Source of the DNA: an uncultured Bacteroidales bacterium
GTDB lineage: Bacteria; Bacteroidota; Bacteroidia; Bacteroidales; UBA932
Length of the DNA stretch: 5,743 nucleotides
NCBI GenBank assembly: GCA_937898205.1
Contig: CALEJC010000024.1
Coordinates: 1 to 5,743 of the forward strand
Direction of reading: 5' to 3'
In this document: positions 1 to 5,743 of the stretch, piece by piece
Position numbering within the stretch: the first letter of the stretch is position 1
How the letters are laid out: the number at the start of each line of letters is the position of its first letter
Position numbers and translations under genes: made by a program
The notes under the pieces: generated by a model
The model's database searches: none
The model's input: the letters and a program-made list of their open reading frames with translations, nothing else
Told to the model about the DNA's origin: nothing

Positions 1-1
1 T

Positions 2-454
2 GCCGACAGCGGAGTGTTTGGCGTAACGCTCACGGCATCAATACTCTACATGATCACCAGCGGCTGCACTGCCAGCACTCAGGCTGCCTATGCCGCGATG
101 CTTCGCCTAAGCTGCGAAGGGCAGATCAACTTTGTGGAGGATACGCGCGAATATGCCCGCAGAGCAGAGAAGATGAAGGAGATATTTACCCGCCACGGCT
201 TTTATATTGTCTATGACAAGGACGTCTGCGGACCGGTGGGCGACGGCTTCTTCTTTACACTCGGATATCCAGGCATGAGCGGCTCTCAGCTGCTTCTTGA
301 ACTCATGCACTACGGAGTGAGCTGCATCAATCTTGCAACCACCGGCAGTGAGCAGGAAGGCGTGAGGGCGTGCACCAGCAGGATGACCGAAGAGCTTTAT
401 CCCGTGCTGGATGAGAGGATGGCGGAGTTTGCAAAAGATCACCCGATAAGATGA
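2..454 (+). CDS. Class I/II PLP-dependent aminotransferase, C-terminal part (5' end outside window)
   Basis: This is the last 150 residues of an open frame that enters from the left edge; the GTG at 14 is an internal valine codon, not a start. The sequence resembles the small C-terminal domain of fold-type I aminotransferases and, from memory, a roughly 440-residue family common in Bacteroidales. The segment GVRACTSRM (visible residues 120-128) fits the region whose arginine holds the substrate carboxylate. The Schiff-base lysine and most of the PLP site lie upstream of the window, so activity cannot be checked here. Substrate is unknown; it does not look like the LL-diaminopimelate aminotransferase DapL, despite the lysine genes downstream. 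The TGA stop overlaps the next start as ATGA, so the two genes are probably co-translated. Confident for superfamily, not for substrate. Confidence 0.85.
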   Translation, partial: ADSGVFGVTLTASILYMITSGCTASTQAAYAAMLRLSCEGQINFVEDTREYARRAEKMKEIFTRHGFYIVYDKDVCGPVGDGFFFTLGYPGMSGSQLLLELMHYGVSCINLATTGSEQEGVRACTSRMTEELYPVLDERMAEFAKDHPIR

Positions 455-1485
455 GATATAATAAGTTACATATAGACAGCAGGTTTGTTTTTGAGTCAGG
501 GGAGAGCCTTGAGTCTCTGGATCTGGTATATCACACCTCGGACAGGGATTATACTCCGGGAGAGAAGGTCGTGTGGATCTGCCATGCGCTCACCGGTAAT
601 TCCAACCCTGAGGACTGGTGGGGACAGATGGTCGGCAAAGGCTGTCTCTTTGATCCTGATGAGTACTATATAGTCTGCGTCAATATCCTATGCTCGCCCT
701 ATGGCTCAAGTGGCCCTGCGAGCATCAATCCTGAAACAGGGAAGCCATATCTTTTGAGTTTTCCTCGCACTACGGTCAGGGATATCGTCAATGCTAATAT
801 TCTTGTGCGCAAGCACTTAGGTATAGAAACGATAGATCTGATGCTTGGGCCGTCGATTGGCGGCTTCCAGGCTCTGGAGTGGGCGGTGATGGAGAGGGAT
901 GTGATCAAGGAAGTGGTATTCCTTGCCACTTCAGACAGGGTTACTCCATATCTGACTGCGTTTAATGAGTCGCAACGCATGGCTCTTCTTGCCGATCCGA
1001 GCTTTATGGCTGCAGAGAGCCTTGAGGGAGGAAAGGCGGGACTTGCTTGTGCCCGCTCGATAGCCTTGATATCATATCGCACCTTTGAGGGTTACAATCT
1101 GACCCAGAATGAGAAGGAAGACGATACTATGTTTGCCGACAGGGCTTGCTCATATCAGCGCTATCAAGGCAAGAAGCTGGTAGATCGTTTTGACGCATAT
1201 TCCTACTGGTATCTCACATATTCTCTTGATAGTCAGAATATTGGTAGGGGTAGAGGCGGTGTTGAAGCGGCCCTCGCCACGATGAAAAGCCGTTGTCATG
1301 TGATAGGCATCGACTCGGATGTGCTTTTCCCTCCGGCACACGGGCGCAAGACGGCTGCCGCGATCGGCAATGCGGACTACCATGAGCTTTCGTCAGTCTT
1401 TGGTCATGATGGTTTCCTTGTAGAAAACGACAGCCTGGTCAAGATCCTCAAGCCTATCCTTGAGTCGAGTATGAATAGAAAATAA
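451..1485 (+). CDS. metX: MetX-like homoserine O-acyltransferase (alpha/beta-hydrolase fold)
   Basis: Predicted to transfer an acetyl group (possibly succinyl) from acyl-CoA to the hydroxyl of L-homoserine, the first dedicated step to methionine, in the cytoplasm. Seen in the 344-residue protein: the MetX N-terminal motif CHALTG (44-49) followed by a WW pair (56-57); YGSSGPASINPETGKPY (84-100), matching the family's GTTGP-SSINP-TGKPYG block; a nucleophile elbow GPSIGGFQALEW (133-144) with Ser135; SDVLFPP (289-295) with probable catalytic Asp290; and GHDGFL (318-323) with His319. The triad is therefore complete. It differs from textbook MetX in having GPSIGG rather than GGSMGG and CSPYG rather than GGC-G, and is somewhat shorter than the usual 350-380 residues. 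The start is fixed by the ATGA overlap with the aminotransferase. Family assignment is firm; acyl donor and even homoserine as substrate are inferred. lysC follows after 8 bases. Confidence 0.85.
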   Translation: MRYNKLHIDSRFVFESGESLESLDLVYHTSDRDYTPGEKVVWICHALTGNSNPEDWWGQMVGKGCLFDPDEYYIVCVNILCSPYGSSGPASINPETGKPYLLSFPRTTVRDIVNANILVRKHLGIETIDLMLGPSIGGFQALEWAVMERDVIKEVVFLATSDRVTPYLTAFNESQRMALLADPSFMAAESLEGGKAGLACARSIALISYRTFEGYNLTQNEKEDDTMFADRACSYQRYQGKKLVDRFDAYSYWYLTYSLDSQNIGRGRGGVEAALATMKSRCHVIGIDSDVLFPPAHGRKTAAAIGNADYHELSSVFGHDGFLVENDSLVKILKPILESSMNRK

Positions 1486-1497
1486 ATGATTATATGA
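1486..1497 (+). other. Three-codon mini-ORF bridging the metX stop and lysC start
   Basis: The metX TAA is followed directly by ATG ATT ATA TGA, and this TGA overlaps the lysC ATG as ATGA. The 8-base gap is entirely A/T-rich apart from one G and has no Shine-Dalgarno-like run. It could let a terminating ribosome reinitiate twice in succession, or it may be chance in an AT-rich spacer. No function is shown; it is listed because it bears on which ATG starts lysC. The ATG at 1486 is out of frame with lysC and cannot be its start. Confidence 0.3.
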
Positions 1498-2807
1498 TAG
1501 TAATGAAATTTGGCGGAACCTCAGTAGGAACCGCACAACGCATCAAAAATGTCGCCGAGCTCATCACCAGGAGCAAAGGCAATTTTGTAGTCCTCTCGGC
1601 AATGTCAGGCACAACCAACAGCCTTGTGGAGATCTCGGACTATCTCTATAACAAGAATAAGGAAGGTGCCAAGGACGCAATCTCATCCCTTGAGGCCAAG
1701 TATGCCAAGGTGATCCGAGAGCTTTACAGTACTGAGGCTGCTGCCGGCAAGGCAAGTGCCTATGTGACTTCGGTTTTTGACTATCTCAAGACCTTGACCA
1801 AGCAGCTTTTTACTTCAGTGGAGGAAAAGATCATTGTGGCCCAGGGCGAGCTCATCTCTACTCACTTGATGGCCTACTATCTTGAGGAGCAGGGGGTTAA
1901 TGTGTGTCTTCTGCCGGCTCTTGAGTTTATGAAGATTGATATTCAGGGCGAGCCAAACAGCGATTATATTCGCCAGAGGCTGACTGCTCTCCTTGAGCAG
2001 AATCCTGGCGCTGACCTCTATCTCACCCAGGGCTTTATCTGCCTCAATCATCACGATGAGGTCGATAACCTGCAGCGCGGTGGCTCGGATTACACTGCGT
2101 CCCTGATCGGTGCTGCGCTGGGTGCAGAGCAGATTCAGATCTGGACCGATATCGATGGCATGCACAACAACGATCCGCGCATTGTGGAAGGCACAACTGC
2201 TGTGAGACAGCTGCATTTTGATGAGGCGGCTGAGCTTGGCTACTTCGGCGCCAAGATCCTGCATCCGACCTGCGTGCAGCCGGCAAAATTTGCCAATATT
2301 CCTGTGCTGCTGCTCAATACCAACGATCCGTCTGCTCCCGGCACTGTCATCAGCAATACTCTTGCCCACGGAGGCATCAAGGCTGTCGCCGCCAAGGACA
2401 ATATCACTGCAATCCGCATCAAGAGCTCACGCATGCTCCTTGCACACGGTTTCTTGCGCAAGGTGTTTGAAATCTTTGAGAGCTATCAGACCTCTATCGA
2501 TATGATCTGTACATCTGAAGTCGGAGTTTCGATGTCTATAGACAATACATTGCATCTCAATGAGATAGTACGTGATCTGAAGAAGTATGGCACTGTCTCT
2601 GTGGACCTTGATATGTGCATCGTCTGCGTGGTCGGCGATATGGATTGGGAGAATGTCGGATTTGAGAGCAGGGCAATGGAGGCGATGAAGGATATCCCGG
2701 TGCGTATGGTTTCCTACGGAGGAAGCAACTACAATATTTCATTCCTTGTGAGGGCAGAGGATAAGGTGGCCGCTCTCAGAAGTCTTAGTAAATGTCTTTT
2801 TGAATAA
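1494..2807 (+). CDS. lysC: Aspartate kinase, monofunctional class III (lysine-sensitive type)
   Basis: Phosphorylates L-aspartate with ATP to give L-4-aspartyl phosphate, the entry to lysine, threonine, methionine and diaminopimelate. The 437-residue protein is near the E. coli LysC length (449). The catalytic domain shows KFGGTSVG (5-12, Lys5), LSAMSGTTN (34-42), Glu119 in QGELIS, RGGSDYTA (195-202, Arg195 and Asp199), WTDIDG (217-222) with DPRIV (227-231), and GAKILHP (252-258). The rest (about 298-437) forms two ACT domains. Segment 314-342 aligns without gaps to the lysine-binding stretch of E. coli LysC and keeps the equivalents of Met318, Phe324, Leu325, Asp340, Thr344, Ser345 and Glu346; Ser321 is Ala317 here and Val339 is Ile335. 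Lysine feedback is therefore likely but inferred. There is no homoserine dehydrogenase domain. The start gives the usual short N-terminus before KFGGTS; Met4 at 1503 is a possible alternative. Its TAA overlaps the lysA ATG by one base. Confidence 0.96.
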   Translation: MIVMKFGGTSVGTAQRIKNVAELITRSKGNFVVLSAMSGTTNSLVEISDYLYNKNKEGAKDAISSLEAKYAKVIRELYSTEAAAGKASAYVTSVFDYLKTLTKQLFTSVEEKIIVAQGELISTHLMAYYLEEQGVNVCLLPALEFMKIDIQGEPNSDYIRQRLTALLEQNPGADLYLTQGFICLNHHDEVDNLQRGGSDYTASLIGAALGAEQIQIWTDIDGMHNNDPRIVEGTTAVRQLHFDEAAELGYFGAKILHPTCVQPAKFANIPVLLLNTNDPSAPGTVISNTLAHGGIKAVAAKDNITAIRIKSSRMLLAHGFLRKVFEIFESYQTSIDMICTSEVGVSMSIDNTLHLNEIVRDLKKYGTVSVDLDMCIVCVVGDMDWENVGFESRAMEAMKDIPVRMVSYGGSNYNISFLVRAEDKVAALRSLSKCLFE

Positions 2808-2809
2808 TG
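2805..2809 (+). other. TAATG stop/start overlap between lysC and lysA
   Basis: The last base of the lysC TAA is the first base of the lysA ATG. No Shine-Dalgarno-like sequence lies just upstream (the run is T-rich), so lysA translation probably depends on ribosomes finishing lysC. This would keep the first and last enzymes of the lysine route in fixed proportion. The overlap is seen directly; the coupling is inferred. Confidence 0.6.
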
Positions 2810-3961
2810 CTGAAAGGTAGTTTCCCGATAGAAAAGTTCCAGGGGCTTCGCACTCCTTTCTACTATTATGATCTCCCGCTGCTTCGTCGCACACTTGATG
2901 CAATTGATGAAGCGGTGGCAGGGGAGGAACTATACAAAGTCCACTATGCAATCAAAGCCAACTATAATCCAGTGATCCTTAGGGAGATTGCGGCTCGCGG
3001 ACTGGGTGCAGACTGTGTGAGCGGCGGTGAGGTGAAGGCTGCTCTGGATGCCGGGTTTGCACCGGAGTCTGTTGTCTATGCAGGAGTGGGCAAGAGTGAC
3101 GAAGAGATCCGTTTTGCTCTCAATGCAGGGATTTCGCGTTTCAATGTGGAGTCTGCCGCCGAGCTGGAAGTAATCAATGAGATTGCTGCTTCCATGGGGA
3201 AGGTGGCTCCTGTGAGCCTCAGGGTCAATCCTGATATTGGCGCTCATACTCATGCAAATATCACCACCGGACTGGCAGAGAATAAGTTTGGTATCAACTA
3301 TGAGCAGCTGGAGGATATACTCAGGCTGGCGATGAGCATGGAAAACGTGGCATATAAAGGTCTGCATTTCCACATCGGTTCGCAGATTCTTGATATGATG
3401 GATTTTGTGGCTCTTTGCAACCGCATCAACCAGCTTGCAGGAAATCTTCATCGTGCAAGGCTTCCTTTGGGTGACATCAATGTCGGTGGAGGCCTGGGCA
3501 TCAATTATGAGCATCCAAATCACCTCGATATTGCTGATTTCAAGGCCTATTTTGCGACCTTCAAGCGCACTCTTGATCTCCCTAAGGGGACAGCGGTGCA
3601 TTTTGAGCTGGGGCGTAGTATCGTGGCTCCTTGTGGCAGCCTCATCTCGCGCGTGCTCTATGTCAAGGAAGGTACGACCAAGAAGTTTGCAATCATCGAT
3701 GCCAGTATGACCGAGCTTGTGCGTCCTGCGATGTACAAAGCCTACCACCGTGTGGAAAACCTCTCTTCAGCAGAGGCTGAGGAGCTTTATGATGTGGTGG
3801 GTCCTGTCTGCGAGAGCAGTGACGTCTTCCTGAAAAGCACTTTAATTGACAAGTGCCATCGTGGTGATTTTGTGGCGATTAGAAGCGCAGGAGCCTATGG
3901 CGAATCCATGGCCTCCCGCTATAACTGTCGCCCTCTGCCTGAGAGCTTCTTTGAAGTCTAA
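2807..3961 (+). CDS. lysA: Diaminopimelate decarboxylase (PLP-dependent, fold type III)
   Basis: Decarboxylates meso-2,6-diaminopimelate to L-lysine, the final step of bacterial lysine synthesis. The 384-residue protein has an alanine-racemase-like TIM barrel and then a beta domain. Visible motifs: HYAIKAN with PLP lysine Lys50; ADCVSGGE (68-75); HFHIGSQ (187-193); the phosphate-binding glycine loop GGGLG (227-231); ELGRS (267-271); DASMTELVRPAMY (298-310); GPVCESSD (332-339) with Cys335, the residue that reaches into the partner subunit's active site; and AGAYGESMASRYN (361-373) with Tyr364. ELGR replaces the more common EPGR, which I remember as typical of Bacteroidetes. DASM replaces the usual DAGM. 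The short length suits Bacteroidetes LysA (about 386) better than proteobacterial forms (about 420). Ornithine or arginine decarboxylases of the same fold are possible, but CESSD and the neighbouring lysC favour LysA. The start reproduces the expected N-terminus KGSFPIEKF. Confidence 0.95.
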   Translation: MLKGSFPIEKFQGLRTPFYYYDLPLLRRTLDAIDEAVAGEELYKVHYAIKANYNPVILREIAARGLGADCVSGGEVKAALDAGFAPESVVYAGVGKSDEEIRFALNAGISRFNVESAAELEVINEIAASMGKVAPVSLRVNPDIGAHTHANITTGLAENKFGINYEQLEDILRLAMSMENVAYKGLHFHIGSQILDMMDFVALCNRINQLAGNLHRARLPLGDINVGGGLGINYEHPNHLDIADFKAYFATFKRTLDLPKGTAVHFELGRSIVAPCGSLISRVLYVKEGTTKKFAIIDASMTELVRPAMYKAYHRVENLSSAEAEELYDVVGPVCESSDVFLKSTLIDKCHRGDFVAIRSAGAYGESMASRYNCRPLPESFFEV

Positions 3962-3967
3962 ACTAGT
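3946..3967. other. Convergent lysA/trpB-like junction with one spacer base
   Basis: The lysA TAA (3959-3961) and the complement of the trpB-like TAG (3963-3965) are separated by the single base 3962. An ACTAGT palindrome (3962-3967) spans the second stop codon. The only nearby hairpin I find is a weak four-base-pair stem, CTTC/GAAG (3946-3949 with 3953-3956), with no flanking T-run on either strand, so I do not call it a terminator. Any termination signal must lie within coding sequence, or the transcripts overlap antisense. Confidence 0.75.
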
Positions 3968-5270
3968 CGCGAAGGTTGCCTGCGAGGAAGTTGTCGTAGG
4001 CTGTCATATCTATGAGACCGTGTCCGGAAAGGTTAAAGAGTATAACCTTCTCCTCACCGGTCTCTTTGCATTTCCTGGCCTCTCTGATTGTTGCGGCGAT
4101 CGCGTGGCATGACTCCGGCGCAGGCACGATGCCTTCTGCCTTGGCAAAGAGCACGCCCGCCTCAAATGACTCAAGCTGTCGGATGTCTACTGCTTCCATC
4201 AAGCCGTCTTTGAGCAGCTGGCTGGCTATTACGCCGGCGCCGTGGTAGCGCAGACCACCTGCGTGAATGTTGGCCGGCATGAAGTCGTGTCCGAGGGAGA
4301 ACATAGGCAGCAGTGGAGTGTGGCCGGCGACATCGCCGAAGTCGTAGCGGAATGTGCCCTGTGTGAGCTTAGGGCACGAAGCCGGCTCGGCTGCGATAAA
4401 TCTTGTCTGCTTGCCGTCAAGGATGTTGTGGCGCATGAAGGGGAATGCCAAACCGCCGAAGTTGGAGCCGCCTCCGAAGCATGCGATTACAGTGTCGGGG
4501 TATTCGCCTGCTTTTTCCATCTGCTTTTCTGCTTCTAGTCCGATGATGCTCTGATGCAGGGCTACGTGATTGAGGACTGAGCCGAGCGTGTATTTCGTGT
4601 TGGGCGTGGTCTGTGCCAGTTCGACAGCCTCGGAGATGGCTGTGCCAAGCGAGCCGGGATGCCGTGGGTCACGCGTGATGATGTCCTTGCCTGCACGAGT
4701 GGACATTGACGGAGAAGCTGTGACGGCAGCTCCGAATGTGCGCATGACTGTAGAGCGGTAGGGCTTTTGCTGCATGGTGATTTTTACTTGGTATACAGCG
4801 GCTTCAAGGCCGTAAAGCTTGGAGGCGTAGCTGAGCGCCATGCCCCATTGGCCTGCTCCTGTCTCTGTGGTGACGTTTTCTGTCCCCTCTTGCTTGGCGT
4901 AGTAGCATTGTGGCAAGGCTGAATTAATCTTGTGCGAGCCTAGGGGATTGACACTTTCATTCTTGAAGTAGATGTGTGCAGGTGTGCCAAGGGCCTTTTC
5001 CAGACCATAGGCACGTACCAGGGGGGTGCTGCGGTAATACTTGTACTGCTCGCGCACGGCCTCGGGTATGTCTATCCAAGCATGCTCCTGGTCCATCTCC
5101 TGGCGGCTTGCTTCCATGGAGAAGAGAGGGAACATATCTTCGGGTGTCATAGGTTTCTTGGTCTTGGGGTCCAGCATGGGCATGGGCTTGTTGGGCATGT
5201 CCGCCTGGATGTTGTACCACTGTGTGGGTATCTCCTCTTCGCTCAGGAAGAAGCGCTTTTGTTTGCTCAT
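3963..5270 (-). CDS. TrpB2-type tryptophan synthase beta-like PLP enzyme
   Basis: Belongs to the TrpB-related (TrpB2) branch of fold-type II PLP enzymes, which join indole to L-serine (or in some members another serine derivative) and usually act without TrpA. In the 435-residue protein: KNESVNPLGSHKIN (103-116) with PLP lysine Lys114; ETGAGQWG (136-143) with catalytic Glu136 (Trp142 where TrpB1 has His); GGGSN (266-270) for PLP phosphate; HAGGLRYHG (336-344, counting from His336), a TrpB2 hallmark; EGIVPAPESCHA (379-390); and LSGHG (414-418) with Ser415 at the pyridine nitrogen. The roughly 80-residue N-terminal extension is also TrpB2-like. No trpA, trpC or trpF is adjacent, which supports a stand-alone, perhaps indole-salvage role; this is inference. 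The protein stops at LAGNLRD, shorter than Bacteroides relatives as I remember them. The ATG at 5270 gives the expected MSKQKRFFLSEEEIP-like start. No Shine-Dalgarno is seen. Confidence 0.92.
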   Translation of the reverse strand: MSKQKRFFLSEEEIPTQWYNIQADMPNKPMPMLDPKTKKPMTPEDMFPLFSMEASRQEMDQEHAWIDIPEAVREQYKYYRSTPLVRAYGLEKALGTPAHIYFKNESVNPLGSHKINSALPQCYYAKQEGTENVTTETGAGQWGMALSYASKLYGLEAAVYQVKITMQQKPYRSTVMRTFGAAVTASPSMSTRAGKDIITRDPRHPGSLGTAISEAVELAQTTPNTKYTLGSVLNHVALHQSIIGLEAEKQMEKAGEYPDTVIACFGGGSNFGGLAFPFMRHNILDGKQTRFIAAEPASCPKLTQGTFRYDFGDVAGHTPLLPMFSLGHDFMPANIHAGGLRYHGAGVIASQLLKDGLMEAVDIRQLESFEAGVLFAKAEGIVPAPESCHAIAATIREARKCKETGEEKVILFNLSGHGLIDMTAYDNFLAGNLRD

Positions 5271-5299
5271 ATTGTATTGTATGTTTGTGTCGTTAGTAT
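5271..5299 (-). other. 29-base spacer between dprA and the trpB-like gene
   Basis: On the coding strand this gap is rich in A and C with a single G, and contains a five-base direct repeat next to the start codon (plus strand ATTGT twice, 5271-5280). It has no Shine-Dalgarno-like sequence and no match to the Bacteroidetes -7 box TAnnTTTG. The short gap suggests that the trpB-like gene is transcribed from a promoter within or upstream of dprA, but this is inferred. Confidence 0.5.
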
Positions 5300-5743
5300 T
5301 CAGTTAAGACGGTACATACCGCCAGGAATCATTCTCACTATCCCCTTCATCTCCATGGTGAAGAGCAGGCCGCTCAGTTTGCCTGCCGGTATTCCCGTGC
5401 TGACGGAGAGGATGTTCAGTTGCAGGCGGTCCTTGTTGCGCAGGGCATTGACAACGAGTTGCTCTTCGTCGGAGAGTTCGGGAAACAGGTCCTGCTGTAT
5501 GCCGTCGGCCAGTTGTTTCTTCCTGGCCTTGTCGTCCTGCCATCCCATGGCTCTGACGAAGTCTTCGGCACCGGTAAGCAGTCCGGCCGTGTTGTTGGCT
5601 ATTATCCTGTTGCAACCGTCCGACTGGGTGTCTGTCATGCGGCCTGGAAAGGCAAAGACCTCCTTGCCGTAACTCTGTGCTATCTCTGCCGTGATGAGGC
5701 TGCCACCGCGTGATGCGCTCTCCACCACTATTGTGGCATCCGA
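5300..5743 (-). CDS. dprA: DNA-processing protein DprA, C-terminal part (5' end outside window)
   Basis: DprA (Smf) binds incoming single-stranded DNA and loads RecA during natural transformation; many bacteria not known to be competent also carry it. The 147 visible residues begin inside the Rossmann-like core: SDATIVVESASRGGSLITA (visible 1-19), then VFAFPG (29-34) and SDGCNRIIANNTAGL (41-55), which are the conserved DprA signatures for the DNA-binding fold. Residues from about 90 to 147 form the small winged-helix domain found at the C-terminus of many DprA proteins (EEQLVVNAL through GGMYRLN). The frame continues past the right edge, so the N-terminal half is missing; the GTG at 5728 is an internal valine codon. 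The stop is TGA at 5302-5300. The trpB-like gene follows in the same direction after 29 bases. The functional link between the two is not evident. Confidence 0.95.
   Translation of the reverse strand, partial: SDATIVVESASRGGSLITAEIAQSYGKEVFAFPGRMTDTQSDGCNRIIANNTAGLLTGAEDFVRAMGWQDDKARKKQLADGIQQDLFPELSDEEQLVVNALRNKDRLQLNILSVSTGIPAGKLSGLLFTMEMKGIVRMIPGGMYRLN

Noticed and set aside
14..16. GTG as a start codon for the first gene
   Set aside because: The frame is open to the window edge and the residues before GTG continue the fold; a 146-residue protein would lack the whole PLP domain.
2..454. LL-diaminopimelate aminotransferase (DapL), which would complete the lysine theme
   Set aside because: The C-terminal sequence does not resemble DapL as I remember it and instead fits another Bacteroidales class I/II aminotransferase family.
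1486..1493. Promoter or lysine riboswitch before lysC
   Set aside because: The gap is eight bases, far too short for a riboswitch, and I see no TAnnTTTG box just upstream.
1815..2369. A 184-residue minus-strand open frame within lysC
   Set aside because: It overlaps the conserved kinase domain entirely and has no recognisable motif, so it is a shadow frame.
2930..3748. A 272-residue open frame on the minus strand inside lysA
   Set aside because: It lies fully antisense to a complete, motif-rich lysA. Its translation is rich in His, Ile and Cys with no recognisable domain, as expected for a shadow frame.
3946..3956. CTTC-TTT-GAAG hairpin as a transcription terminator
   Set aside because: The stem has only four base pairs, is half A/T, and has no following T-run on either strand.
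4974..5672. A 232-residue open frame on the plus strand across the trpB-like and dprA genes
   Set aside because: It is antisense to two well-supported genes and spans their spacer. Its hydrophobic stretches are what the complement of these coding sequences gives, and no family is recognised.
5726..5728. GTG as a start codon for the last (minus-strand) gene
   Set aside because: It is one of two consecutive valines in the conserved DprA segment ATIVVESA, and the frame continues past the window edge.

Overview
The window looks like ordinary chromosomal core metabolism from a member of the Bacteroidetes, most likely order Bacteroidales. The evidence is protein-level: the decarboxylase, the aspartokinase, the TrpB-like enzyme and the partial aminotransferase all match the Bacteroides/Prevotella-type versions I remember, for example the N-terminal KGSFPIEKF and the ELGR motif in the decarboxylase. 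Base composition is close to half G+C by eye. No gene start has a clear Shine-Dalgarno sequence, which is also usual for this phylum. I cannot name the family or genus with confidence; Muribaculaceae or a relative is only a guess.

Plus strand, positions 2-3961: four genes packed as an apparent operon. They are the 3' end of a class I/II PLP-dependent aminotransferase, a MetX-like homoserine O-acyltransferase of the alpha/beta-hydrolase fold, a class III monofunctional aspartokinase (lysC) and a diaminopimelate decarboxylase (lysA). The junctions are a 4-base ATGA overlap, an 8-base gap and a 1-base TAATG overlap, so translational coupling is likely. Together the three complete genes cover the entry step to the aspartate family (aspartate to aspartyl phosphate), the last step to lysine (meso-diaminopimelate to lysine) and the committed acylation of homoserine toward methionine. 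The aspartokinase keeps most residues of an E. coli LysC-type lysine site, so feedback by lysine is plausible.

Minus strand, positions 5743-3963: the C-terminal part of dprA (DNA uptake and recombination mediator), then 29 bases, then a complete TrpB2-type tryptophan synthase beta-like gene. This gene ends tail to tail against lysA with a single base between the two stop codons, so neither transcript has intergenic space for a terminator.

There are no RNA genes, mobile elements, CRISPR arrays, riboswitches or sizeable repeats that I can support, and no gene-free stretch longer than 29 bases. I do not see a previously undescribed system. The points most worth a second look are the altered active-site motifs of the MetX-like protein and the shortened C-terminus of the TrpB-like protein at the lysA junction.
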